Below, piece after piece: positions 1 to 9,798 of a stretch of 64,000 nucleotides of DNA; the first letter of the stretch is position 1, and each line of letters opens with the position of its first letter. The notes under the pieces were generated by a model. The model did not search any database. It saw only the letters and a program-made list of their open reading frames with translations, and was not told the origin of the DNA. Where the stretch lies: NCBI RefSeq assembly GCF_003590095.1, contig NC_039479.1:10416001-10480000 (forward strand). Reading direction: 5' to 3'. Made by a program: the position numbers and the translations under genes. The DNA is from Trichoplusia ni (lineage: Eukaryota; Arthropoda; Insecta; Lepidoptera; Noctuidae).

Positions 1-143
1 ATCCAGTTTTAGTAGAAGTGAAGTCTGGTTAATCCTTGTGACGATCATGTTATATACAACGGGTGTAGAAATGGGATGAATTGTGAAAAGGGTTGGTATT
101 AACACTTATACACAGATTAACACAAACACATAAATTAAAAACA

Positions 144-149
144 TTTATT
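144..149 (-). promoter_or_regulatory. Candidate polyadenylation signal of the mucin-like gene
   Basis: The minus strand reads AATAAA here, about 300 nt beyond the stop codon at 451. It is the clearest canonical signal downstream of the last coding exon. The sequence between the stop and this signal is AT-rich and noncoding, as expected for a 3' UTR. The cleavage site cannot be seen. Confidence 0.45.
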
Positions 150-450
150 TTACAATAAAACGCGCTGCTCTACGGCACAATGTTGTATGTACAAGCCAAT
201 GAAGCCAATGTTTAATAAATAATTTAACTAAGTAAACACACAAAAGTACAAATTGAAATCTACAAAAATATATCATAACCTTAAATCATTTCTCACTATG
301 TACATCCCTCCCGATCCATAACTATACATGTAACTATACAACCCCAGACTTAGATTAAATAGGAACAAGTAAAAATAAAATCTCAATAAAAAATAAGAAT
401 TTCAATATAAAAATCTGCTATTATTTAATCTAAAGTCTGTTCCCAACACC
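150..450 (-). other. Probable 3' UTR of the mucin-like gene
   Basis: This AT-rich stretch lies between the terminal stop codon and the candidate AATAAA. No open frame or repeat family is visible. It is assigned as 3' UTR by position only. Confidence 0.5.
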
Positions 451-786
451 TCACCCCCAATCACATAGTTTGAGTAATAACGATGCGAAACCCACTCGAT
501 TTGTTGGTCTATCATCAGCGTTGCCGACGAAAGGCCCAGAGCCAAACCAGTTGACCCTATTGCTAGTTGAGGAGGCGACGGAGGGCGCGGGGCGCGCGGC
601 GGGCGCGGGCTCGGGCCGCCGGCTGGGGCGCGGCGCCCCGCCCGGGCCCGGCGCCGTCTCCCGCCACTGCTGCCACAGCCACGCCAGCCCGTCCAGGATG
701 GGCCTGCGCGGCGCCGGCGGTGGCGGCGGCGGAGGCGTCGTCGTCCGCCTCGCCTTCGGCGTCACTACCACTTGGTTCAGTAAAGC
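451..786 (-). CDS. Mucin-like gene, last coding exon (exon 10 of those visible)
   Basis: The exon starts after the acceptor ..CCTTTAG at 787-788 and runs in phase 0 for 111 codons to a stop. It begins ALLNQVVVTPKARR. It then has TTT followed by seven prolines, a Trp-containing stretch (LAWLWQQW), a Pro/Arg/Ala-rich segment, and the end LLLKLCDWG, with the only cysteine of this exon. The middle (about 570-720) is extremely GC-rich, unlike the rest of the gene. The frame joins exactly to the exon ending at 1032, giving ..DEQLRLA|ALLNQ.., so the junction completes a helical segment. The opposite strand is also open here because of the base composition; I regard that as a shadow. Confidence 0.8.
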   Translation of the reverse strand, partial: ALLNQVVVTPKARRTTTPPPPPPPAPRRPILDGLAWLWQQWRETAPGPGGAPRPSRRPEPAPAARPAPSVASSTSNRVNWFGSGPFVGNADDRPTNRVGFASLLLKLCDWG

Positions 787-1031
787 CTAAAGGTTATAGT
801 TAATTCTAGAGTTCCTAATAAATACATACATACAAATATTATATTGTAGCAAATGATATAAAATGAAGAGACAGATGACAGATACGAGATAATGGTGCAA
901 AAAGCGAAGTGAAGTTACGGTTTGATTGCATGAGTGAAGTTAAAGTTAAATTTGATAATGAATAATGGGGTTGAAAGAAATTATTATGTATTTCTTTCGA
1001 TGTATTAAGATGTAAGAAAAGTTAGACTAAC

Positions 1032-1267
1032 AGCGAGTCGAAGTTGTTCATCCAAGGAACTTGCCGTAGTTGGACCGAAGCCTTGCTCCTTCAACAAAGC
1101 AGCCAGCAACGCGTCGTTGCTCTTCCCATACTCGGTGCTTAAAGACATAGGCGCTCGCGTGGCCTCAGAGACCATGCCGCCGGTTGGCTGTGTTTGTTGA
1201 ATTAGATTTTTCAAGGCCTCATCTGACGATTGTCCTGGAAATGTCGATCCAAAGAAATATGTAGCAC
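1032..1267 (-). CDS. Mucin-like gene, exon 9
   Basis: The acceptor AG is at 1268-1269 and the donor is GTTAGT directly after 1032. The exon completes a split glycine codon from exon 8 (phase 1), then reads ATYFFGSTFPGQ. It continues with three short amphipathic helical pieces: SDEALKNLIQQTQ, NDALLAALLKEQGFGP and SLDEQLRLA. These resemble the Leu-rich modules upstream but are more degenerate. The exon leaves in phase 0. The 61-bp intron between exons 8 and 9 is the only phase-1 junction I found in the gene. Confidence 0.8.
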
Positions 1268-1328
1268 CTACCATATAATTTTCAACATTATTTTTTTAAT
1301 TTTAATATCATGATAATATTTTCCTTAC

Positions 1329-2028
1329 CTGTTATAGTAAGTTTGCTCTTTTGCGTCGTAGTCTCCTGTGCGCCCTGTAATTTGATCAAAGTTTGTAACA
1401 ACTTTTCATCATCTTGTTCACTTTTTAAGTCATCCTTAACAGCTATCTTTGCGCCATACGGCAAAGCTGTTGTCGGTACACTGCTTTTAGATCCCTTAAC
1501 ATTACTGTTAGCGGGAGGTTTCGGAGTAAGCGAATCAAAAGGTTCGTTCAGCGGCGATGGTGAAGCTAGCAGATTTGAGAGAAGGTTCAAGTCATCGTTA
1601 GCACCATTTGGTAGATTGGGACTCACATTCAGGTTGGGTAGTGTGGGTATATTGAGTTTGGATGGATCTTGTCCTGTAGCTTTAAGTAAAGCTTGGAGTA
1701 GCTTAGTATCTTCTTGGAACTGTCGGATATCATCTTCTATGGATGGTCCATTGACAGTTGTTGTTGGTCGCTGTGTGGTGGTTGGTCTTGGTGTGGTTGT
1801 AGTTGTTGTAGTGGTTGTGGTTGTAGGTGTTGTTGTTGTAGTCACAGGTCTATTTGTAGATAGTATCAAGTTGTTTCCACTGACATCTATATTTTTCCCA
1901 GTACGGACTGTTTCACTAGTGCCGGTTTGTATCTCATTGAGGCTTTTTTCAACAGCAAGTGCTATGATACGATTGGCGAGAGCTGCCTCAGGATCTTCGT
2001 TGTTAGGATTTGTTTTTAGAACAGTTTT
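1329..2028 (-). CDS. Mucin-like gene, exon 8
   Basis: The acceptor is TTTCTATTTACAG just upstream of 2028 and the donor is CAG|GTAAGG at 1329. The exon enters in phase 0 (KTVLKTNPNNEDPEAALANRI) and leaves in phase 1. After an acidic helical start comes a Thr-rich tract (about 1760-1850). Next is a strong copy of the module, IEDDIRQFQEDTKLLQALL (about 1640-1745), followed by two weaker Leu-rich copies around 1550-1600 (NDDLNLLSNLL) and 1370-1440 (DDEKLLQTLIKLQG). There are no cysteines. Translation must begin upstream of the internal methionine-like codons, because the frame stays open to the acceptor. Confidence 0.85.
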
Positions 2029-2193
2029 CTGTAAATAGAAATAGAAGACTTACAATAAATAGCTATAGTACAAAAAGAAATAAAAATTGAAAAGTACCTA
2101 CTAGATAACCAACCATAAAACGTACATAAATCAATAGCGTTTAATTTTGATACAATATTCTATACTGAACAATTTAAAACAGACTTTACTTAC

Positions 2194-3849
2194 CAAATTG
2201 TTCAAGAAAGCCAAATCTTCTTCAACAGAGAAGGTGGAAGAGCTTGGCATTTCTGTGGTGGATGTAAACCCATTGAACGGCGCCCGACGACCAGTCAGTG
2301 TTGTTGGGGCACTCCTAACAGTTGTGGTTTGTCTTCCCCGGTTGAAAGGTTGGAAAGTTGTAGAAATCCCGGTCACAGGCTGTAACGTAGTAGTAGTAAC
2401 TGATCTAGGAGCGAAGGTCTGAAACACTGGCCCGTTAGTAGTCGTATATACAGGCCTAACGTTCAAGGGTGTTGTTGGGTTTGACCCTAGCGACGTTGTT
2501 TGAATGTTCGAAGCGATTCTTACGTTGGACGTTACACCAGATATTACTGGGATGTTCAAATTGTTTGGATTTTGACCTGTTGCCTGTAAAAGAGCCTGCA
2601 ATAATTTTGTATCCTCTTGGAATTGTTTGAGGTCGTCTTCAATTGTTTGTGTTGTTGTTGGTCTTGTGGTAGTTGTTGGCGTTGTGGTTGTTATTGGCGT
2701 TGTTGTTGGTGGAGTAGTTTGTATTGTAGTAGGAACTCTAAGGGTTGTTAGACTATCTAATGTGGGTATGTTTAGAGAGGCAGGGTTTTGGCCTGTAGCT
2801 TGTAAAAGAGCTTGCAACAATTTTGTGTCTGCTTCGAACTGTTTAATATCCTCTTCTATAGATCGAGATGTAGTAGTGGCTTGCTGTCGAGTTGTCACTC
2901 TCAAGTTGCCGCCAAGGTTTGGAATAGATAACGTTGATGGGTTGTTTTGATTTGTGAATAATGCTTGCAACAGTTTCGCTGGGTCATTTGTTGGAGTGGT
3001 AGTTGCTGGTCGAGTAGTTGTTGGTACTCTGGTTGTAGTAGTTGTTGCTCTGGTTGTAGTTGTTGGTCTAACAGTTGTTGTAAAATCATCCAGCCCTAGT
3101 GGATTCAGGTTAAGATTCAAGGTTTTAGGATTTCGTCCCGTGGCCTGAAGTAGAGTTTGCAGTAACTGCACATCATCTTGATATCTCTTTAACTCTTCCT
3201 GAAGACTTAAGGTTGTAGGTTGAAATGTTGTTGTAGGTTGCGTTGTTGTTGGCAACTGTGTCGTTGTGGTCTGAGCCGTAGTAGTGGTGGGGGCCGGAGT
3301 TGTAGTTGTAGTACTCGTAGTTGTTGTCGTCGGGGCCGGCGTTGTTGTTGTTGTAGTAGTTGTGGTTGTGGTTATAGTAGTCGTAGGCTCAGTTGTGGTA
3401 GTAGTAGGCGCTGCCGTTGTAGTCGTTGTAGGTGGTAGTGTTGTTGCCTCAGTTGTAGTAATTGATTCAGTTACTGGAGCACTCGTAAATAGCGAAGATA
3501 CCACAGTTGTTTCAGGGCCAACACTCGTTGTTCCTTGAGTAGTCGTTGTTGCGACGTTTGCAGTAGTCTCTTGTATTTGTATTGGTGGTGTCTGCATATT
3601 TATTTCGGTCACTGTTTGCATCGACTGAGTTTCAGATTGTATTGAGTTTGTAGACGGAGGAGATTTTGTAGAAGCCAGTTGCAATACATTCGTGTTTTGT
3701 GGTTGTACCATAACCTCGTCTATAGGTATAAATTTAAATACCGCTCCACCGTCACCTTCTCCAGGTTTTTCCGTTCGTATTTGCTTCGTCTGTAATCGTT
3801 TTATACTCATGTTAAACTCAATCTTATCTGTAGAAGCTCTTTTGTTTAG
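2194..3849 (-). CDS. Mucin-like gene, exon 7: Thr-rich tracts and helical modules
   Basis: The donor TTG|GTAAGT after 2194 is strong. The segment starts with basic and acidic sequence (KRLQTKQIRTEKPGEGDGG), followed by FKFIPIDEVMVQP. A very long Thr tract broken by PAP, AAP and EP follows (about 3240-3450). Then come four module copies: QEELKRYQDDVQLLQTLL (about 3120-3205), a short AKLLQALFTNQNNPSTL (about 2905-2985), EADTKLLQALLQATGQNP (about 2755-2865) and QEDTKLLQALLQATGQNP (about 2545-2645). It ends FLNNL, which joins KTVLKTN in exon 8. The Thr-rich parts suggest heavy O-glycosylation. The 5' border is uncertain: the phase-compatible acceptor is AAACAG before 3849, while a better-looking one (TTCTACAG before 3827) is out of phase with exon 6. 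Confidence 0.8.
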
Positions 3850-4082
3850 CTGTTTCTATTATTGCATTTATTAACTATAGGTGAAACCCATCACCACTTA
3901 CCGTTCCAATTTAAAATAAAAAAAAACAACACGCTACGAAAAGTTTATACCAAGTCCATGTGTTATGTTTGCATAATATGAAAACGTGTGATAAATAATA
4001 GTGAATATTAGTAACCAAGGTATTATAAAAGAGAATATATAGATAAGGAAATGTCTATATAAATAATATATTATAATTATAC

Positions 4083-4316
4083 CTCCGGATCAATATCCAG
4101 TGTTAATATTCTTGGTTCGCGAGTAGAGCTCGTCATTTCTGATATGACCATCTCCTGTTTAGCGGCCGAAGATATACTATTAAGCAGAATCTCATCAATA
4201 GAAGGTAGCATTGTTGTTGTGCGTAAATTCAATACATGCGAGGCAGTGCTTTTTTCTGGCATAATTGTGGTAGTTATACCGTTACTGCTTTTAATATTAA
4301 GTGCCGTTGGAGTAAT
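4083..4316 (-). CDS. Mucin-like gene, exon 6
   Basis: The exon has 78 codons and phase 0 on both sides. The acceptor is TTTCGTAATTGCAG before 4316 and the donor is GAG|GTATAA after 4083. It begins ITPTALNIKSSNG and contains a short helical stretch, IDEILLNSISSAAKQE, within Ser/Thr-rich sequence. It ends LDIDPE. Its length is a multiple of three, so skipping it would keep the frame. Confidence 0.75.
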
Positions 4317-4498
4317 CTGCAATTACGAAATAAATTGTTACCGCCTTGCGATGTTATTAAAAGCAGTTATAGTTTTTCATGCATGCAGAGACCCGAAGAC
4401 CGATCCGCATGCGCCGACTGCTCCAGAGACATTGCGGATGCTAGTGAGAAACAAAGCGCCAAGCGTAACGTTCAAGCTAAATAACATAAAGTCAATAC

Positions 4499-7024
4499 CA
4501 TCGTTTGTTGGTTATTTACAGTGTCGTTGGTTAATCTTTCCGTTCCGTTATTTGATGTGTCTGTGGATGTCACAGTATTAGTGGAATCTCGGATGGGGTT
4601 AGGCTGCGGTCTGACAATGGCCGGATTATTATGGATGGGGCTGTATGGGTTTCTTAGACTCCATGGACTGATTGGTAGTATGTCAATTTTTTGCATGACT
4701 CGTGGTACTCTAGTCCCATTCGGGAACTTACGTATTACTGTGTTATTTGGTAGTACACCGTATACAATGTATGGGCTCGTCTCTGTTAATGTTTCCAGTA
4801 TGTCCTCGTTAGGATTTTTACGTACCACTGTATTGTTAGGCAATATTCCGAAAATGACGTAATCTTTTTTCGGAATAGCGGGTGTTCCAACGCTCAAAGT
4901 ACTAACAGTTGTTTGTGTAGTGTTGTTGTCTGAAGCGTCAGTGATTGTTGTTGTGTCTGTGTTGACTGTAGTCGTTTCGACATCCAGCTGTGTTGTCATC
5001 TCGGCGTTAGCCGCAGCTGTTGTTGTTTCCATTGTCTCTGTAGTAGCATCTGTTGTTGTGACAGTACCATCTTGAAGTCGACTCAACACTTCATCTGGTG
5101 CACCATCTGTAGTGGGTGTAGGTGTGGTACTTGTGATGTCATTGATGGTAACATAATTTTCAGGGGTTATGGTAGTAACATCAGAAGACGAACCCGTTGC
5201 TTCCTCAGAGCCGAAACGAGAAGAAATTGACACAGTTGTAGATGGAACAGTAGTTGTTACCATATCTGAGGATGCTGCCATTGTGGTGAGACTAGGTGGA
5301 GTCCCACTTGTAGTTGTTTCTAAATTGAGGGTGGAAAGAGGATTGATGACAAAGGATTGGGATGGCATAGGAGAGGAGGAATCTACGTCATTGGTCGTCA
5401 CAGATTCAGTCGTGGAAATCATTGTATTCATTATATTAGTCAATCGTTCTGATAAATTAATGTTGCCAGATGGGCTAACAAAATCAGTCAATGGTGGGGC
5501 CGTAGCTATTTCGTCATTGTGTTGTCGGATAATGTCTTCTATCATTTTCAGTACTCTAGCTTTTTTTGATAGTACCCATAATTGTAATCGTGATATCTGA
5601 CTAGGATCCTGTATATCATCATTATCACGTGGTGGTGATACTGAAGAGGATGCTAAGGATAAGGATTTTATAATTGGCGTTGTGGCGGTGTCATCTACTT
5701 CACCTGAATCGCTGGTGGTGAAATCTCCGCTTTGGAAGTTTGTAAGAAAAGGTAAAGGAACAAGTTTGTTAGTATCAGTAAGTTTGTCACTTACATTATC
5801 TACATTTACTGAGTCTGTATCTACAGAGACAGACGACGCAGGAATTGCTGTAGTGGTTGTCAAAGTATTTTGAGCTGCAGAACTAGATTGTTCAGAAGTA
5901 ACTGCGGCTGTAGTTATAGAAGCAACTGTCGTCGCCTGGCTGTTAGATACAGACCTTGTGCTTGTTGTGGCCCCCTGTGTGACAGGGCTATTTACAGTAG
6001 TGGGGGATTGTGTAACACTATTGGGTACAATTCTATTATCTACAGTGATATTTACAGTACTGGCTGTGTCTACACTTTGGAGAGCATTATTGGATTCTAT
6101 ACCATCAATATCAATATTTTCAGTATCCTTAATGTCCTCCAAACTGTAAGGTGTTGTGATTGGAATCGAATCAGCATTGTCTAGTACAGTCGCAAGTCCA
6201 TCTAAAGCTCGGGGGATTAAACTCCTTAAAACTTTCGCCATATCTAAACTTTTTAACTTCGATCTACTATTCTCATCCATATTTTCTATAATATTTATAA
6301 TGTTATTTGACAACATGCTAGTTAGTTCAGAAGATACTAAATTGTTATTGGACAACAAAAGATCAGACACAGTGTTATATACCATTTTCGGGCTGTCAGT
6401 CGATCCCTGAGTTGGTGTAGATGCAGTCGTGGGTTTGTCTGTAGGCGGTTCTGTATCGGAGTATAACACTCTTATGGCAAATGGTCTCCTTGCGGAAACA
6501 GGAGTAGTGGGAGTGGGAGTGGGAGGTTGCGGTGTATTCACAGGATTAACATTTCCGTTCTCTGTGTTTAGTGACTGTGTAACAGTTCCCTCGACCAAAA
6601 TACTGTTAATCACATTTGGTGTGGCCTGAACAGTGGGCTGTACAGATTTAGTAGTAGTGCTTACATCGGCGTTGGTCGACATTAATGTGTCCAGACTCGG
6701 TAAGCCTCCGACACTATTTACATTAATGTTGCTACTCACGCCGTTGAGTATTTGTTTAACATCAGTATTAAGGTTTTGGATTTTCGTTACTTCAGTTGTT
6801 GACGAAATTCGTGGTTTGGGTGTGGACGTGAGTATTTCAGCAAGAGCATCAAATATTGAGATAGTAACTGACGGCGAGTGATGTGATGCCTCAACGTTCA
6901 TTACATGTGAAGGCTTAACCAGACTCTCGGACAGTTTCAAGTCTGCTGAGGACAGTGTCCTTCGTGTCTGAGTAAAGGAAATAGCGTTCATGTCTGGCCC
7001 TAATTGTATCTCTTCTCCCTCTAC
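4499..7024 (-). CDS. Mucin-like gene, exon 5: largest exon (842 codons)
   Basis: The acceptor CTTCCTTTTTCAG before 7024 is strong. The exon opens in phase 0 with VEGEEIQLGPDMNAISF, and translation of this frame has no stop for 842 codons. Most of it is Ser/Thr/Asn-rich low-complexity sequence. Two non-repetitive helical stretches stand out: NNIINIIENMDENSRSKLKS with its continuation (about 6160-6370), and LQLWVLSKKARVLKMIEDII (about 5510-5610). Near the 3' end (about 4700-4865) are two copies of a motif of the form Y-[IV]-[FY]-G-[IV]-LPNNTV-[IV]-RK-x-PN. The donor is either ATG|GTATTG after 4499 or the more consensus-like ACT|GTAAAT after 4520; both are phase 0. No cysteine-rich chitin-binding domain is present. 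Confidence 0.85.
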
Positions 7025-7595
7025 CTGAAAAAGGAAGTAATCTCACCCATATAAATGGAAAAATAGTTTTTGTTGTGTGAAACGTTTAAGATTGAACAGA
7101 ATTGTTGCATGAAATGGAAATCCCGAGTAGAAACTCGTGCAAAGACCAAAGCCTCTTTATTTTTCTTGGTATTAAGATAAAAGTTAGGTTTAAATAGAAA
7201 TTAGTGTGAAATGAAAGTTAGCAATAGATGATGTTATGTATTAAAACAAGATGTAACATGTTTACAATATTTAATATCTTATATTAATAGTATGTTAGTG
7301 AATGCGTTTCTACATGTACGTACATTAGTTAAAAGTTTTTGCGTCAAGGTAAATGCTTTTATAAAAAGTGCAATGAGTTGTTCTTAACGCACAAACTTAT
7401 AAAGATGTAAGTAAAATTTTGTTCTAAAGAGACTTGATTAAAATATAAAAATATAATACGACTATTTGACTAAAATTAAAATCTAAAATTTATCAAAAAC
7501 TATAAATGCTCTTAACTCTATCTCTTTAAAACTAAATCAAATCCATTTACAAAAGGGTGAATGAGAGTAATGATCGTGACAATGATGTATGTTAA

Positions 7596-7760
7596 CTATA
7601 TGATTCCATTAACCAGTTCAATGGATGATTCATGAAAGTATGGCGTTGTGTCGTTCAGTCTTGACATCGACTCGGTTGTGTATATGTCCCCTTCGAACCA
7701 ATTAGGCTCTTCTACAGACTTTGTCAACAGGTGGTCAGTGACGTAGAATTTCAGCCAAGC
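7596..7760 (-). CDS. Candidate alternative terminal exon of the mucin-like gene
   Basis: Inside the intron between exons 4 and 5, the minus strand has a pyrimidine-rich acceptor (TTTCTCATTGCTAAAG before 7760). A phase-0 frame of 54 codons follows and ends in TAG at 7596-7598. The peptide starts AWLKFYVTDHLLTKSVEEP and ends SSIELVNGII. It is not low complexity, is acidic, and has a high share of G or C at third codon positions, in contrast to the AT-rich intron around it. Phase 0 fits a splice from exon 4 or other upstream exons. An AATAAA on this strand at 7156-7161 could end the transcript. A short isoform without exons 5-10 is the natural reading. The alternative is a separate small gene or a decayed exon. 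Confidence 0.5.
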   Translation of the reverse strand, partial: AWLKFYVTDHLLTKSVEEPNWFEGDIYTTESMSRLNDTTPYFHESSIELVNGII

Positions 7761-8165
7761 CTTTAGCAATGAGAAATTCGTCGTTAATGTAATACACTTT
7801 ATTTATTTTGATGAAATAGATTGATTAGTTAAATGCATTTATTGAGAATTACTTCTGATCGTATAAAATTTATAGGTGCTTATTGTATGCAACAAAAATG
7901 ATTTCGTAGTTTTAACAGCAATCAGAAATAACCCTTCGAAACAAAATGAATTTTATTATCTCAGGTGCAGCGATGAATACATGGGTGATAATTAAATGAT
8001 ATTTGAATGTTTGATACCTTAACGCCAATTTTATAAAGGGGCTTTGATTCTATTTCTATTTCTTGGGTCACAAAATATTTTGTTTAGTTCTATTTTTTTT
8101 TTGGGGAATAAATTTTGAAAAACATGTTATGGATGTTTTGTTAATATATGTATCGTGTTACTTAC

Positions 8166-8276
8166 AGTTGATGATGTAATGGTAGGTACAGTGGGTTTGT
8201 AAAATGGTTTATCTAGATATGCAGCTCTGTATTTAGAACTGAACCTACTCTTAGATTTATCTGGTTCAGGCGTTAT
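8166..8276 (-). CDS. Mucin-like gene, exon 4 (37 codons)
   Basis: This short exon lies between TTTACAG (before 8276) and ACT|GTAAGT (after 8166). It reads ITPEPDKSKSRFSSKYR and ends PTVPTITSST. Both borders are phase 0, and the frame joins exon 3 (..STNG) and exon 5 (VEGEEIQ..). It carries another basic and aromatic motif (RFSSKYR, FYKP) like those in exon 3. It is too short to show up as a long open frame, but both splice sites are strong. Confidence 0.8.
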
Positions 8277-8355
8277 CTGTAAAGTATTTGTATAGAAATG
8301 AAAAATCTGAATTGATTTCGTTCGTGGGCCGAAGGAAAATATTTAAATGACTTAC

Positions 8356-9375
8356 CCCATTTGTTGAGGCCTCGGTCGTCTTGGAGAAAGATTCACTGTA
8401 CTTCCTAATACTTCTGTCTCTAGGTTTAGGAGTCGTTACAGAACCGGTCTCTGAACCATCTTTAGATTTACGATTACGTCCATATTTTCTTGTTTGTAGA
8501 TTTCTTACAGGAGGGAATACAGTTGAGGACGGCTTTTCCTTTTCGATATCATTCGTTGCGTTATGATCTTTGTAATTAGCATGATATCTGTATCTGTCAG
8601 TGTCATGTCTCGATGTTATAGTCGGTGTAAGGTTAATAACGGGCATATTTTCAGATTCTTCTGCCGTATTAAGTACGTCGTTATTTGTCTTTTCAAAAGA
8701 TTCTGTACTTGTGACTGATATCAAAAACATTTGGTTGTTATTATTTTCTGGTTGTTTAGCAACCCTTACCGCTTCTCCTTCTTCTGAATTGTTTAGTAAA
8801 GCGTACACAAGAGGAGTGTCAAGTGTTTCCTCGGTTTTCTTCGGAGGAGTTTCACTGCTTGCTTCGGTTACAGATTCAGTTGTTGTTGTAGTTGTTTCAT
8901 TTTTAACGTTGTTTCTCAGTCTTGAATAATATGAAGTTCTTGGTAAAGTCATTTTTTTAGGAATGTTTTCAGATATTTCATTTTTTACACTTTCTGTTGA
9001 TGACATTTCGGTGCTGCTTAGTGATTTACCCTTAAATTTTCTTGAGTAAACTGCGGGTCGCACAAATGATTTTTTTACCGCGTTATTCGAATCAACTGTT
9101 TTACTCTTAATTACTTCCGATTTAGGAGATTCCGTTGTAGACGCTTTGAACTTCCTGCTATATTTGAAAATTGGTTTCTCCGTACTTTGGGAGTTACTGT
9201 TGGACGTTGACGACGAAGTAAAGGTAGACTTCCTACTTCTTGGGGCATAAGAGCCTCTCGGTTTATATTCTGAAGTAGGCTTCGACGCTTCCGGTGCAAC
9301 AGTAGTTTCGAACGCTTTCCTCTCAGAATCTTCCTTTTCGTTTTTTGAATTTTCTGCGGCCGCTTTGTTGCGTAG
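8356..9375 (-). CDS. Mucin-like gene, exon 3 (340 codons)
   Basis: The acceptor is CGTAATTTACAG before 9375 and the donor GGG|GTAAGT after 8356; both are phase 0. The exon starts LRNKAAAENSKNEKEDSE. Short basic and aromatic motifs recur between Ser/Thr/Glu-rich spacers: FKYSRKFKA, VYSRKFKGK, SYYSRLRNN, TRKYGRNRKSK and IRKYSESF. The regular spacing of Tyr/Arg/Lys clusters suggests repeated binding or cross-linking sites, but that is inference. There is no cysteine and no hydrophobic segment long enough for a membrane anchor. Confidence 0.85.
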
Positions 9376-9597
9376 CTGTAAATTACGAAGTCGTTTATTT
9401 AAAATAACATTTAACTATTTTATTTTAACATAAATTATTACATTTTCTCATAAATTATAAAAACATGAAGCTGTTTAAATGTTTTGTACTGTCAGTTTTT
9501 AACATGAGACTGATTGTAAAAGTACATGATAAAGTTTGAATAATTATGTTAAGATTCCCTTTTTGAACCCAAAAAGGTGTTTTATGTAGTACAGTAC

Positions 9598-9720
9598 CCT
9601 TGAGTATTTGTTTGTGCCAGGTCCAGTAAGTGTTGACTGTGGTGACGAGGAGAAGGATTTGTAAACTTTTTGAGATGCTTTCAGTGACAAACTCTCGCTG
9701 GTTGGAGAGCTCGCCTGTGT
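9598..9720 (-). CDS. Mucin-like gene, exon 2 (41 codons)
   Basis: This exon starts after ATATTTCCAG with TQASSPTSESLSLKASQ and ends ..TGPGTNKYSR at AGG|GTACTG. The donor is weaker than most in this gene, but phase 0 on both sides and the open frame support it. It is Ser/Thr-rich with one basic/aromatic motif (KVYKSF). Confidence 0.7.
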
Positions 9721-9798
9721 CTGGAAATATTATTAGCTAAGTGTTAATGCACGGTATAATTATGATAAGAGCTGATTTAAAAAAAAAACTTTACGTAC

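Noticed and set aside
470..803. Two plus-strand open frames of 78-106 codons opposite the last exon
   Set aside because: They are antisense to the GC-rich terminal exon; high GC removes stops on both strands, and the minus frame has matching splice sites.
1310..6881. Many plus-strand open frames rich in Val and Cys opposite the mucin exons
   Set aside because: Thr codons (ACA, ACT, ACC) read as Val or Gly/Cys on the opposite strand; no independent signals support them.
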